Shown: one piece after another, positions 17,692-27,300 of the stretch | Layout: the number at the start of each line of letters is the position of its first letter | How positions within the stretch are numbered: position 1 is the stretch's first letter | NCBI RefSeq assembly: GCF_019139535.1 | Contig: NZ_CP077073.1 | Span: 3,748,501 to 3,812,500, forward strand | Length of the DNA stretch: 64,000 nt | Reading direction: 5' to 3' | DNA from: Pseudomonas muyukensis | Lineage (GTDB): Bacteria; Pseudomonadota; Gammaproteobacteria; Pseudomonadales; Pseudomonadaceae | Notes under the pieces: model-generated | The model's database searches: none | Seen by the model: the letters and a program-made list of their open reading frames with translations, nothing else | Told to the model about the DNA's origin: nothing | Program-made: the position numbers and the translations under genes

Positions 17692-19212
17692 ATGACCCTG
17701 CATGCCGTGGCCTCCCTTGGCCAGCTCGATGAACACCGCCCGCTGCGGGTTCAGGCCGGTGCCGAAGAACTCATCCTGGTGCGCCAGGGCGATCAGGTGC
17801 GCGCCTACCAGGGCAATTGCCCGCATGCCGGCGCACCGCTGGACGAAGGCGTGGTGTGTGGCGGCCTGCTGGTCTGTCCCTGGCACAAGGCGGCGTTCGC
17901 CGTGGACGAAGGCGCGGTGTGCGAGCCTCCGGCGCTGGCCGACCTGCGCCGCTATCCGGTGCGCATCAAGGGTGATGCCGTGTGGGTCGACGACCAGCCG
18001 TTACCCGAGGCCGAGCCGCCGCGCCATGACGACGCCCGCACCTTCGTGGTGATCGGTGCCGGGGCCGCCGGCAGCGCTGCCGTGGCCACCCTGCTCGGCC
18101 ACGGCTTCGGTGGCCGCCTGCTGTGGCTCGACCAGGAGCAGCCGAGCGCCTACGACCGCACGGCCTTGAGCAAATTCGTGCTGGCCGGGCAGATGGCCCC
18201 CGACCAGGTGCCGACGCTGCTGGAGGCCGATGATCTGCGCCGCGGTCAATTGCAACGCCTGCACGCCAAGGTGCGCAGCCTGAACGCCGGCAAGCGCGAG
18301 ATTGCCCTGGCCGACGGCCAGCGGCTGAAGTACGACGCCGCCCTGCTGGCCACCGGCGGCAAGCCGCGACGCCCCGATGTGCCCGGCGCGAAACTGCCTG
18401 GGGTTTGCCTGCTGCGTTCGCGGGAGGATGCCGCGCGCCTGCTGGACCTGGCCGAACCCGGCCAGCCGGTGGTGATCGTCGGTGATGGTTTCATCGGCCT
18501 GGAAGCCGCCAGCGCCTTGCGCAAGTACGGCATGCAGGTGCATGTGGTGAGCCGTCACCCGGTGCCGCTGGCCAGGCTGCTCGGCGAACGCATCGGCCAG
18601 AGCCTGCGTGAGCTGCATGAACGCAAGGGTGTGGTATTTCACGGGCCGACCGAGGTGAGCGGCTTCGAAGGTAGCGAGCAGGTCGAGGCCGTGGCGCTGG
18701 CCAACGGCGAGCGGCTGCCTACCGCCCTGGTACTGCTGGGCACCGGGGTCAGCCCGGCAACGGCTTGCCTGCAGGGGCTGGCCCTGGCCGAGGACGGTGC
18801 CCTCGAGGTCGATGCGCACCTGCAGGCCACCGACGGCTTGTGGGCCGCTGGCGACATCGCGCGCTTCCCGCTTGCCGGCCGCCCCGTGCGCATCGAGCAC
18901 TGGCGCCTGGCCCAGCAGCATGGGGTGATCGCCGCCGCCAACATGCTCGGTGAGCGGCGCCGGTATGACGATGTGCCGTTCTTCTGGACCTACCAGCACG
19001 GGCGCACTTACGAGGTGCTGGGGCATGCGCGCGCATGGAACCGCATCGAGTATGTCGGAGCGCCGGAGCAAGGGGATTTCATTGCCCTGCAATGCCTCGA
19101 GGCGGTGATCGCCAAGGGCTATGGGCGGGCCATGGCGGTGCTGTCGCAGCGGCTTAAGCGGCCACTGTCGAGCCGCGAGGCGCGGGAGCTGATCGAGGCG
19201 TGGCCGGGGTGA
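17692..19212 (+). CDS. Rieske [2Fe-2S] / FAD-dependent NAD(P) oxidoreductase
   Basis: A 506-residue fusion. Residues 1-105 form a Rieske ferredoxin with ligands Cys43-His45 (NCPHAGAPL) and Cys62-His65 (LVCPWHKAAF). Residues about 118-400 form a two-dinucleotide-binding flavoprotein (FVVIGAGAAGSAAVATLL for FAD, VVIVGDGFIGLEAASALR for NAD(P)H, and GLWAAGDIA for the flavin edge). A reductase C-terminal domain completes it. This is the AIF-M3 / ferredoxin-reductase architecture, expected to pass electrons from NAD(P)H through FAD to the iron-sulphur cluster; the final acceptor is unknown. The start at 17692 has an AGGAG site 7 bp upstream. It is divergent from mexC, and the two share a 185-bp control region. 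Confidence 0.88.
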   Translation: MTLHAVASLGQLDEHRPLRVQAGAEELILVRQGDQVRAYQGNCPHAGAPLDEGVVCGGLLVCPWHKAAFAVDEGAVCEPPALADLRRYPVRIKGDAVWVDDQPLPEAEPPRHDDARTFVVIGAGAAGSAAVATLLGHGFGGRLLWLDQEQPSAYDRTALSKFVLAGQMAPDQVPTLLEADDLRRGQLQRLHAKVRSLNAGKREIALADGQRLKYDAALLATGGKPRRPDVPGAKLPGVCLLRSREDAARLLDLAEPGQPVVIVGDGFIGLEAASALRKYGMQVHVVSRHPVPLARLLGERIGQSLRELHERKGVVFHGPTEVSGFEGSEQVEAVALANGERLPTALVLLGTGVSPATACLQGLALAEDGALEVDAHLQATDGLWAAGDIARFPLAGRPVRIEHWRLAQQHGVIAAANMLGERRRYDDVPFFWTYQHGRTYEVLGHARAWNRIEYVGAPEQGDFIALQCLEAVIAKGYGRAMAVLSQRLKRPLSSREARELIEAWPG

Positions 19213-19248
19213 GGCGCCTTGGGGGGCGGTGTTTTTGGGTCTACCGAT

Positions 19249-19536
19249 AGAGGTGTAGCGCCTGTCAGATCGAGCGCCGCCCGCGCGGCGCATCGCGGAT
19301 GAATCCGCTCCCACATTTGTTGCAACGTACCGAACCTGTCAGGCCATGGTTGCCAGCCTTGGTGCAGGGCGCAAGATCGCTGAGACGGCAGCAACGCCCA
19401 CGCAAGAATCGCGTCGAGCATACAAGGCATACAACCATGGCCTATCAGGCATGGCCACGTTGCAACAAATGTAGGAGCGGATTCATCCGCGATGCGCCGC
19501 GCGGGCGGCGCTCGATCTGATAGGCGCTACACCTCT
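19249..19536. repeat. 288-bp palindromic element with 80-bp near-perfect arms
   Basis: The arm at 19249-19328 is the reverse complement of 19457-19536 with only two mismatches over 80 bases. The 128-bp interior has a further short inverted pair (CAGGCCATGGTTG at 19339; CAACCATGGCCT at 19432). The arms include a REP-like core (GAGCGGATTCATCCGCGAT on the right arm). It fills most of the 422-bp gap between the genes at 17692 and 19635 and encodes nothing convincing. It may be a REPIN or a small non-autonomous element. Confidence 0.85.
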
Positions 19537-19634
19537 GTCGCCGAACGAATAGCCACCTGCACCCCCACCCTTTCAAACCCACCATGAACTGTGTAAAACA
19601 AATCCCCCACACTGTCAGAAAAGGATGATTCGCG

Positions 19635-20642
19635 ATGCTCTACCGCCCTCTCGGCCAGTCCGGCCTGCAGGTCTCGGCCCTCACCCTCGGCAGCATGATG
19701 TTCGGCGAGCAGACCAGCACCGAAGACGCTCTGCGCATCATCGACAAAGCCTGGGACCAGGGCATCAACTTCATCGACACCGCCGACGTCTACAACGCTG
19801 GGCGCTCCGAGGAGATCGTCGGCGAGGCGGTGGCCCGCAACCGCCAGGACTGGATCGTCGCCTCCAAGGCCGGCTACGGCCCGGTCGATGGCCTGCCAAA
19901 CCGCAGCGGCCTGTCGCGCAAGCACCTGTTCAATGCCATCGAAGCCAGCCTCACGCGCCTGGGCACCGATTACCTGGACATCTACTACCTGCACCGCGAA
20001 GACCACAACGTACCGCTGGCCGAGACCGTGCGCGCCATCGGCGACCTGCTGGCCCAGGGCAAGATCCGCTACTGGGGCCTGTCCAACTTCCGTGGCTGGC
20101 GCATCGCCGAAGTCTGCAACCTGGCCGAGCAGCTCGGCATCGCCAAGCCAGTGGTCAGCCAGCCGCTGTACAACATCGTCAACCGCCAGGCCGAGCCCGA
20201 GCAACTGACCGCCGCCGCATACCACGGCCTGGGCGTGGTGCCCTTCAGCCCGCTGGCCCGTGGCGTGCTCAGCGGCAAGTACGCACCTGGCTCGACCCCC
20301 GACCAAGGCAGCCGCGCCGGGCGCCAGGACAAGCGCATCATGGAAGTGGAGTGGCGCCAGGAGTCGCTGGCCATCGCCCAGAAGATCCACGCCTACACCG
20401 AGGCCAAGGGGGTCGGCATCGTCGAATTCGCCATCGCCTGGGTGCTGAACAACCGCCTGGTCAGCTCGGCCATCGTCGGGCCGCGTACCGAGGCGCAGTG
20501 GGACACCTATGCCGGGGCGCTGACGGTGAAGATCAACGCCGAGGACGAGGCGTTCATCGATTCGCTGGTCACGCCGGGGCATGCGTCTACGCCAGGGTTC
20601 AACGACGTGGCGCATTTCGTCAGCGGGCGCCTGGCGCGTTGA
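19635..20642 (+). CDS. aldo/keto reductase
   Basis: A 335-residue cytoplasmic NADPH-dependent oxidoreductase with a TIM barrel. The catalytic tetrad can be placed: Asp48 and Tyr53 in FIDTADVYNAG, Lys78 in IVASKAGYG, and His120 in YYLHREDHN. NADPH-binding motifs near the C-terminus (SAIVGPRTEAQW) are present. Length is typical for the AKR family (YghZ/YajO-like potassium-channel beta-subunit branch). The start at 19635 follows an AAGGA site. The gene stands alone, with the palindromic element upstream and a convergent regulator gene downstream, so the substrate cannot be inferred. Confidence 0.9.
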   Translation: MLYRPLGQSGLQVSALTLGSMMFGEQTSTEDALRIIDKAWDQGINFIDTADVYNAGRSEEIVGEAVARNRQDWIVASKAGYGPVDGLPNRSGLSRKHLFNAIEASLTRLGTDYLDIYYLHREDHNVPLAETVRAIGDLLAQGKIRYWGLSNFRGWRIAEVCNLAEQLGIAKPVVSQPLYNIVNRQAEPEQLTAAAYHGLGVVPFSPLARGVLSGKYAPGSTPDQGSRAGRQDKRIMEVEWRQESLAIAQKIHAYTEAKGVGIVEFAIAWVLNNRLVSSAIVGPRTEAQWDTYAGALTVKINAEDEAFIDSLVTPGHASTPGFNDVAHFVSGRLAR

Positions 20643-20671
20643 GGCAATTCGCCTGAACCTGCAGGAGCCAG

Positions 20672-21997
20672 CTAGCGGATCTGGTGCTTGTGCAGCAGGC
20701 GGTAGAACGTCGGCCTGGACACCCCCAGCACCTTCGCCGCGATGCTCAGGTTGTCGCTGTGGCGATTCAATACATCGCACAAGGCCTGGCGCTCGGCCCG
20801 GTGCTTGTAGTCCTCCAGGGTGCCCAAGGGTTGGTCCTGCTCCGGCAGCGCCTGCAGGCCCAGGTCCAGGGCTTCGATCTGGCGCCCTTCGGCCAGCACC
20901 AGGCCACGCCTGACCCGATTGGCCAGCTCACGCACGTTGCCTGGCCAGTCGTGCCGCCCCATGGCCGCCAGGGCGCCTTCACTGAATGAGCGGGGGCGCC
21001 TGCCCGTCTCCTGGCTGTAGAACTGCGAAAAGTGGCTGGCCAGCATCGACAGGTCGCCATGCCGATCGCGCAGCGGCGCGGTCACCACCTGCAGGACATT
21101 GAGGCGGTAATACAGGTCTTCGCGAAAGCGCCCTTGCCCGATCGCCTTTTCCAGGTCCACATGGGTGGCCGCCAACACCCTGACATCCACCGCGATGGGC
21201 TGGTTGCCGCCCACCCGCTCGATGTGTTTCTCCTGAAGAAAACGCAGCAAGTTGGCCTGCAACTCCAAGGGAAGATCGCCGATCTCGTCGAGAAACAGCG
21301 TGCCGCCGTTGGCCGCCTCGATGCGCCCCACCTTGCGCTGGTGCGCCCCGGTGAAGGCGCCCTTCTCGTGGCCGAACAGCTCGGACTGGATCAGGTGCTC
21401 GGGGATGGCGCCACAGTTGATGGCGATGAACGGCCTGTCGTGGCGCTGGCTCTGCCGATGCAGCGTACGCGCCACCAACTCCTTGCCCGTGCCGCTCTCG
21501 CCGCGGATCAGCACCGGCGACTCGGTGGGCGCCAGCTTGCCCAGCAGCTTGCGCAGTTCGCGCAGTGGCCGGCTCTCGCCCAGCAGTTCATGCGCAGGCT
21601 CATTGACCTGCACGGCCCCCTTGCCGCGCAGGCGCGCCATGCCGAACGCGCGCCCCAGGGTGACCTGCACCCGTGACACGTCGAACGGCAAGGTATGGAA
21701 GTCGAAAAACCATTCGCACACAAAGTCGCCAACATTCTGCAAGCGCAGCTCTTCGGCGCTGAGCACGGCGATCCATTCGGTGTTGCTGCGCTTGATCAGG
21801 TCCTTGACGGCTTCGGGATGGCGCAGGTGCGAGGCCTGCAAACGCACCAGGCCCACATCGCACGGCTGCTCCAGGGCAGCATCGAGGGTACAGCTGCGTA
21901 CCTCCCAGCCGACGCTGCGCAAGCCCGGGAGCAAACGGTGGCAATCGTCGCACGGGTCGACGATCAGCAAGCGGCGGTGGGAAGCAGGTTCAAGCAT
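20672..21997 (-). CDS. VpsR-type sigma-54-dependent transcriptional activator
   Basis: A 441-residue bacterial enhancer-binding protein. The N-terminal region (about 1-115) is a degenerate receiver-like domain without an obvious phosphorylatable Asp pocket, as in VpsR-like proteins. The AAA+ domain (about 140-370) has Walker A GESGTGKE, the sigma-54 contact loop GAFTGA and Walker [13 protein letters not shown] Fis-type helix-turn-helix ends the protein (AAKVLGVSRPTFYRLLHKH). Proteins of this type commonly control exopolysaccharide and biofilm genes in response to c-di-GMP; that role here is inferred, not shown. It is divergent from the small gene at 22332. Confidence 0.88.
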   Translation of the reverse strand: MLEPASHRRLLIVDPCDDCHRLLPGLRSVGWEVRSCTLDAALEQPCDVGLVRLQASHLRHPEAVKDLIKRSNTEWIAVLSAEELRLQNVGDFVCEWFFDFHTLPFDVSRVQVTLGRAFGMARLRGKGAVQVNEPAHELLGESRPLRELRKLLGKLAPTESPVLIRGESGTGKELVARTLHRQSQRHDRPFIAINCGAIPEHLIQSELFGHEKGAFTGAHQRKVGRIEAANGGTLFLDEIGDLPLELQANLLRFLQEKHIERVGGNQPIAVDVRVLAATHVDLEKAIGQGRFREDLYYRLNVLQVVTAPLRDRHGDLSMLASHFSQFYSQETGRRPRSFSEGALAAMGRHDWPGNVRELANRVRRGLVLAEGRQIEALDLGLQALPEQDQPLGTLEDYKHRAERQALCDVLNRHSDNLSIAAKVLGVSRPTFYRLLHKHQIR

Positions 21998-22331
21998 GAC
22001 CGTTCCTTGGCGCCAGATTTTAGTTTTTTACGTATAAACAGTTAGTTGCGACGCCAAAATTAACAGTAGCAATGAACTTGACGCCCTCCATGACCGTTGG
22101 TCAGCCCGCCTGGGTCGGTAAAAGCGCCGCGGGGAATTTTCACCCAGGCATGACGTCATAGGCGCCGGGGACGCACAGATTAAAACCGACGCGAATAAAA
22201 AAAATTCAACGGCCATGTGACTTCAACCCTGACCTGGAGCATCAGTACGAATAACCCCGCGCTGTAGACTTTTGAAAAACTGCACCGCGGAACTTAATTT
22301 CGCTGTTTGGGACCATGAGAGAGACCGAACC
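21998..22331. promoter_or_regulatory. 334-bp divergent control region with two palindromes
   Basis: Between the sigma-54 activator and the small gene at 22332 lie TGACCGTTGGTCA (22091-22103, a 5-bp inverted repeat with 3-bp gap) and the perfect palindrome ATGACGTCAT (22150-22159). No gene is visible. They may be regulator sites; no convincing -24/-12 promoter was found by eye. Confidence 0.35.
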
Positions 22332-22598
22332 ATGAATGCCCCGCTCCGTGTCAACGAAGCACTGCTGATCGCCGACCACGCCTTCGAACCCTTCCAGTGC
22401 GTTGCCTGGGATGCACCCAACGGCACTGGTGAGCTGAGCCTGGCAGTGATCGACCGGACCAGCACCCGTATCGGCAGCAAGCAAGTATCCTCGCGGGTCT
22501 ATTCCGACCCGGCGCAATGGGCCAGCCTGATCGAGGAAGTGCGCGCGGAACTGTCGCGCCAGGGTTATGACCTGCAACCCTGGTCCATGCCGAAGTAA
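22332..22598 (+). CDS. conserved small protein, unknown function
   Basis: An 88-residue soluble protein that starts MNAPLRVNEALLIADHAFEP and ends LQPWSMPK. It has no signal peptide, membrane segment or cysteine pattern, and its composition is ordinary for this genome. I start at ATG 22332, preceded by a purine-rich GAGAGAGACC stretch. It stands alone: divergent from the VpsR-type activator, and followed by a perfect 12-bp hairpin and the convergent vWA gene. Real coding is supported by codon usage and its isolated position; I do not recognise the family. Confidence 0.65.
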   Translation: MNAPLRVNEALLIADHAFEPFQCVAWDAPNGTGELSLAVIDRTSTRIGSKQVSSRVYSDPAQWASLIEEVRAELSRQGYDLQPWSMPK

Positions 22599-22610
22599 GT
22601 ACTGCCCCAC

Positions 22611-22638
22611 CACAAGTGCGCGTCCTCGCGCACTTGTG
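22611..22638 (+). terminator. perfect 12-bp hairpin after the small gene
   Basis: CACAAGTGCGCG and CGCGCACTTGTG form a perfect 12-bp stem with a TCCT loop, 12 bp after the stop of the gene at 22332. No T tract follows, so it may be a Rho-assisted terminator, an mRNA-stabilising hairpin or a protein site. Confidence 0.4.
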
Positions 22639-22701
22639 CAAACACCCCTTGTGTATTTGTAACAACTTCATACTTGCGACAAAGTGTCGCACTTGTAGCG
22701 T

Positions 22702-23316
22702 TCAATTGACCGGCTTGAACTGTTCGATATGTCGATAGTCGGCCTGAAGTTGTTCGGCAAGTTGTCGTGCGCGGCCGATACGCACCGCCGCCATTTCCAT
22801 ATCCACCAGCAAGGTGCTGCACGGCATCGGCTGTGGCGCGCACCATTGTTGCAGGCGGCCGTCGGTCAATATCAGGCAGCGCTGCACCTCATGGGGCAGG
22901 CGCTTGCCGCGCGCCAGCAACCACTGGCGGGCCTCCTCCAGCGCCGCGAACAGGGGCGTGCCGCCGCCCGCGCCCAAGGCTTGCAGCCACGGCTGCAAGG
23001 CGCCTGAGGCCTTGAGCCCGTGGCGCTGCCAGTGCGGCTTGCTGCCGCTGGCGGTCAGCAAGGCCAAACGGGCCCGCTGCCGATAGGCCTGGTCGAACAA
23101 CCCGGCCAGCAGGCCTTTGCCCTGGGCCAGGGCCTGGTGACGACGGGTCGAGGCCGAGGCATCGACAATCACCAGCCACAGCTCGGGGCCCTGGGCCTGG
23201 CGTTGTTGCCAGCACAGATCACGGCGCTGGCGGGGCCGGCCCTTGAGCAGGGTCGCCAGCCAGGCGATCCGGCCGCTGCCGGCGGCGCGCGCGCGACCAC
23301 GGACAATGCCCGTCAA
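22702..23316 (-). CDS. von Willebrand factor A domain protein, putative cobaltochelatase subunit (ChlD/CobT-like)
   Basis: About 204 residues, corresponding to only the C-terminal vWA domain of magnesium-chelatase subunit D. The metal-ion-dependent adhesion motif is degenerate but visible (VIVDASAST; GGGTPLF; LILTDGR). It follows the ChlI gene and ends the cobW-cobN-chlI operon, so it probably completes the ATP-driven aerobic cobaltochelatase with CobN. The start is uncertain: the only start near a normal N-terminus is TTG at 23316, the frame opens at 23388 without an ATG or GTG, and a start overlapping the ChlI stop is possible. It is much shorter than CobT. Confidence 0.75.
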   Translation of the reverse strand: MTGIVRGRARAAGSGRIAWLATLLKGRPRQRRDLCWQQRQAQGPELWLVIVDASASTRRHQALAQGKGLLAGLFDQAYRQRARLALLTASGSKPHWQRHGLKASGALQPWLQALGAGGGTPLFAALEEARQWLLARGKRLPHEVQRCLILTDGRLQQWCAPQPMPCSTLLVDMEMAAVRIGRARQLAEQLQADYRHIEQFKPVN

Positions 23317-23369
23317 ATCACCGCCGCGCGGTCTGGCATCCGGCGCCTGGGCGCTGCGCGCGCGGATGC

Positions 23370-24368
23370 TCAGGGCTTTTTTGCCCAGTTAGGCACCTCG
23401 CGGCGGGCCGCGCTGGTCACCGCCTGGGGTGGCAAGGCGCCCCAGTCGCCCTGCCCGCCCTGGGCGTCTGGCGCGGGCGCTGGCCCACCGGCTGCGCTGG
23501 GTGGCGCCTCTGCGCCATCGCTGCGGCGACGATGGCGCAAGGCGAACTCGGCAACCGCCTCGACGTCCGCCTCCTCGATCGCCGGGTTGCCACGCCAGGC
23601 AGCGTGGGCCCGGGCGGCGCGCAACCAGACCAGGTCGGCGCGCAGGCCATCGACCCCGGCGGCGAAACAGCGCTCGGTGATCCAGGCCAGGGCCTGGTCG
23701 TCCAGGGCGATGCCGGCCAGGCGCTCGCGGGCGGCCTGGCAGCGGTCGCGCAAGGCCGCTTGCGCGTCGGCCCATTGGCCACGGAATGCTTCAGGGTCGC
23801 TGTCGAAAGCCAGGCGCCGGCGAATGATCTGCTGGCGCGCCTCGGGCGCCGGCAGGCCATCCAGGGCGACATTCAGGCCGAAGCGGTCGAGCAGTTGCGG
23901 GCGCAACTCACCCTCCTCCGGGTTCATCGTGCCGATCAGCACGAAGCGCGCGGCATGGCGGTGGGAGATGCCGTCGCGCTCGATGCGGTTGGTTCCGCTG
24001 GCTGCCACGTCCAGCAGCAGGTCGACCAGCGGATCGGGCAGCAGGTTGACCTCGTCCACATACAGCACGCCGCCATCGGCATGGGCCAGCACGCCAGGCG
24101 AGAAACGCGCCTGGCCCTGGCCCAGCGCGGCATCCAGGTCGAGGGTGCCGACCAGGCGCTCCTCGGTCGCCCCCAGGGGCAGGGTCACGAACGGGCCATC
24201 ACCCAGCAGGTCGGCCAGGCCACGGGCCAGGGTGCTCTTGGCCATGCCGCGCGGGCCCTCGATCAGCACGCCGCCGATCTTCGGGTCGATGGCGGTCAGG
24301 CACAGGGCCAGCTTGAGGTCGTCGGCGCCGACCACGGCGGCCAGGGGGAATTGCACGGGTTCGCTCAT
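23370..24368 (-). CDS. ChlI/BchI-type AAA+ ATPase of cobaltochelatase
   Basis: A 332-residue AAA+ ATPase. Walker A is EGPRGMAKSTLARGLADLL, Walker B GGVLYVDEVNLLPD, and sensor 1 IGTMNPEEGELRPQLLDRFG, all typical of magnesium-chelatase subunit I. The C-terminus is a low-complexity Ala/Pro/Gly stretch (PPSAAGGPAPAPDAQGG). I start at ATG 24368, two bases after the cobN stop, instead of the longer open frame. Located between cobN and a vWA protein, it likely acts with them in inserting cobalt into hydrogenobyrinic acid a,c-diamide, in place of CobS. Confidence 0.88.
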   Translation of the reverse strand: MSEPVQFPLAAVVGADDLKLALCLTAIDPKIGGVLIEGPRGMAKSTLARGLADLLGDGPFVTLPLGATEERLVGTLDLDAALGQGQARFSPGVLAHADGGVLYVDEVNLLPDPLVDLLLDVAASGTNRIERDGISHRHAARFVLIGTMNPEEGELRPQLLDRFGLNVALDGLPAPEARQQIIRRRLAFDSDPEAFRGQWADAQAALRDRCQAARERLAGIALDDQALAWITERCFAAGVDGLRADLVWLRAARAHAAWRGNPAIEEADVEAVAEFALRHRRRSDGAEAPPSAAGGPAPAPDAQGGQGDWGALPPQAVTSAARREVPNWAKKP

Positions 24369-24370
24369 CT

Positions 24371-27300
24371 TCAGCTGTCTTCCTCGCCATCGAGCAGCTG
24401 TTGCTCGAGGCTGTCGCGGTAATCGCCCGGCTCCTGCCACAAACCACGCTGCTGGGCTTCCAGCAGGCGCTCGGTAAGGTCGCGCAGGGCCTCGGGGTTG
24501 TGCTCGCGCAGAAACGCACGGGTGGCCGGGTCGAGCACGTAGGCGTCGGCCAGGCCCTGGTAATGGTGGTCGTCGATCAGGTGGGTGGTGGCGTCGAAGG
24601 CGAACAGGTTGTCGACCGTCGCCGCCAGCTCGAAAGCCCCTTTATAGCCGTGCCGCTTGGCGCCGTCGATCCACTTGGGGTTGAGGGCACGGGCGCGGAT
24701 CACCCGGTTCAGCTCTTCCTTCAAGGTGCGGATGCGCGGTCGGTCGGCCTGGCTGTGGTCACCGTGGTAACTGGCGCGCGCACTGCCGGCCAAGGTCTCG
24801 GCGGCGGCCAGCATGCCGCCCTGGAACTGGTAGTAGTCGTTGGAATCGAGCAGATCGTGCTCGTGGTTGTCCTGGTTCTGCAGCACCGCCTGCACCTGGC
24901 TCAGGCGCTGGGCGAAGCGCGCGCGCGCCGGGGTGCCCTCGTCGCTGGCGCCATAGGCGTAGCCGCCATGGTTGAGGTAGACCTCGGCCAGGTCGTCGCG
25001 GCTGTGCCACAGGCGCCCGTCGATGGCGTTCTGGACCCCGGCGCCATAGGCCCCGGGCTTGGCGCCGAACACCCGCCACCCCGCCTGGCGGGCCGCCTGC
25101 TCGGCGTCCAGGCCCTCGGCCAGCAGGGCGGCGCGCTCGGCGCGCACGCGGGCGGCCAGCGGGTTGTAGTCGTCAGGCTCGTCCAGCGCCGCCACCGCCT
25201 GCACGGCCGCGTCGAACAGGCGGATCAGGTTGCCGAAGGCGTCGCGGAAGAACCCGGAAACCCGCAGCGTCACATCCACCCGCGGCCGGTCGAGCAGGCT
25301 CAACGGCAGGATCTCGAAGTCGTCGACCCGCAGGCTGGCGCTGGCCCAGACCGGGCGCACACCCATCAGCGCCATGGCCTGGGCGATATCGTCGCCGCCG
25401 GTGCGCATGGTCGCCGTGCCCCACACCGACAGGCCCAGTTGGCGCAGGTGGTCACCGTGGTCCTGCAGGTGGCGTTCGAGGATCAGGTTGGCCGAGGCGA
25501 AGCCCAGGCGCCAGGCGGTGGTGGTCGGCAGGTTGCGCACATCGACGGTATAGAAGTTGCGCCCGGTGGGCAGCACGTCCAAGCGCCCGCGACTGGGCGC
25601 GCCGCTGGGCCCGGCCGGAACGAAACGCCCAGCCAGGGCGGCCAGCAGGCCGTCCATTTCGGCGTCGCCACAAGCATCGAGGCGCGGCGCGACATCGTCC
25701 AGCAAGGCCGCGAGCACCTCGCGCAGCGGTTGCCAGCACGGCGCTTGCGGCAGCTCGACAGCACCGCGCAACGCCTGCTCGATCAGGCTCGACGCCAGCA
25801 GCTCGAGGCGTTCGCGGGTATCGCCGCAGGTCCGCCACAAGGCCGCGTCCACCGCCTGCAGCGGCGCAGGCCGCGGCCCGTCCCAGGGCTGCCCCAGGTC
25901 GCAGTCCAGTGGATCGAAGCCGAGCCCAAGGGCCTTGGCCAAGGTACGGATCAGGCTGGCGTTGGCCCCCTTGCCATCACCGCGCGCCACCCGCAACAAG
26001 GCCAGCAGGGTATCGTTGCGCAAGCGCCCGGCCGGCGATTGGCCGAACACATGCAAACCGTCGCGGATCTGCGATTCCTTGAGGTCGCACAGATAGGTGT
26101 CCAGGCGTGGCAGCCACACCGCCGCGTCGTCCAGCTGGCCTTCGAGTTGCAGCTCGCGGTCGATGTGGTTGCGCTTGAGCAGCTCGAGTATGTCCCGTTG
26201 CAGCTCCTGGGCCCGACGTGGGTCGAGCAGCTGGGCTTCGTAATATTCGTCGGCCAGCTGTTCCAGGTGACGCAACGGGCCGTAGGTCTCGGCCCGGGTC
26301 AGCGGCGGCATCAGGTGGTCGATGATCACCGCCTGGGTACGCCGCTTGGCCTGGGCGCCCTCGCCCGGATCGTTGACGATGAACGGGTAGATGTTCGGCA
26401 GCGGCCCGAGCAGCGCGTCCGGCCAGCACTCGGCGGACAGCCCCACGCCCTTGCCCGGCAACCACTCCAGGTTGCCGTGCTTGCCGACATGGACCACGGC
26501 ATCGGCGGCAAAGCCGTTGCGCAGCCAGAAATGGAACGCCAGGTAGCCATGCGGCGGCACCAGGTCCGGGTCGTGGTACACCGCGCTGTGGTCCACCTGA
26601 TAGCCGCGCGCCGGCTGGATACCGACGAAGGTCAAGCCATAGCGCAAGCCAGCGACCATCATCCGCCCGCTGCGGAACATCGGGTCCTGCTCGGGCGTGC
26701 CCCAGCGCGCCAGCACGGCACGCTGGTTGGCCTCGGGCAGCGCGGCGAAGGCCGCCTGGTAATCGGCCAGGCTCAGGCTCTGGGCGCAGGGTCGCTGGTC
26801 GAGGTGGTCGAGGTCGTTGGTCACGCCGCCCAACAACTGATGGATCAGCGCAGTGCCGCTGTCGGGCAGGCCGGCGACCGGGTAGCCCCGGCCCTGCATG
26901 GCCCTGAGTATGTTCAACGCCGCGCCCGGGGTGTCCAGGCCCACGCCATTGCCAATGCGCCCGTCGCGGGTCGGATAGTTGGCCAGCACCAGGGCCACGC
27001 GTTTTTCCTGGTTGTCCAGGCGCGCCAGCGCCACCCAGCGCCGCGCCAACTCGGCCACGAAGTCCATGCGCTCGGGGTGGGCACGGTAGCAGACCACGTC
27101 GGCCTGGCTGCGTTCGCTGCGCCAGGCCAGGTCCTTGAAGCTCACCGGGCGGGTGATGATGCGCCCGTCAAGCTCCGGCAAGGCAATGTGCATGGCCAGG
27201 TCGCGGGCACCCAGGCCCTGCTCGCTCTGCTCCCAGCCGGGCCGGTTGTCCTGGGCGCAGATTGCCTGCAACACCGGCACGTCGCGGCGCAGCGGGCGCA

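Noticed and set aside
19213..19634. Coding gene between the Rieske protein and aldo/keto reductase
   Set aside because: Short frames exist but fall on the palindrome arms and have no start context or family similarity.
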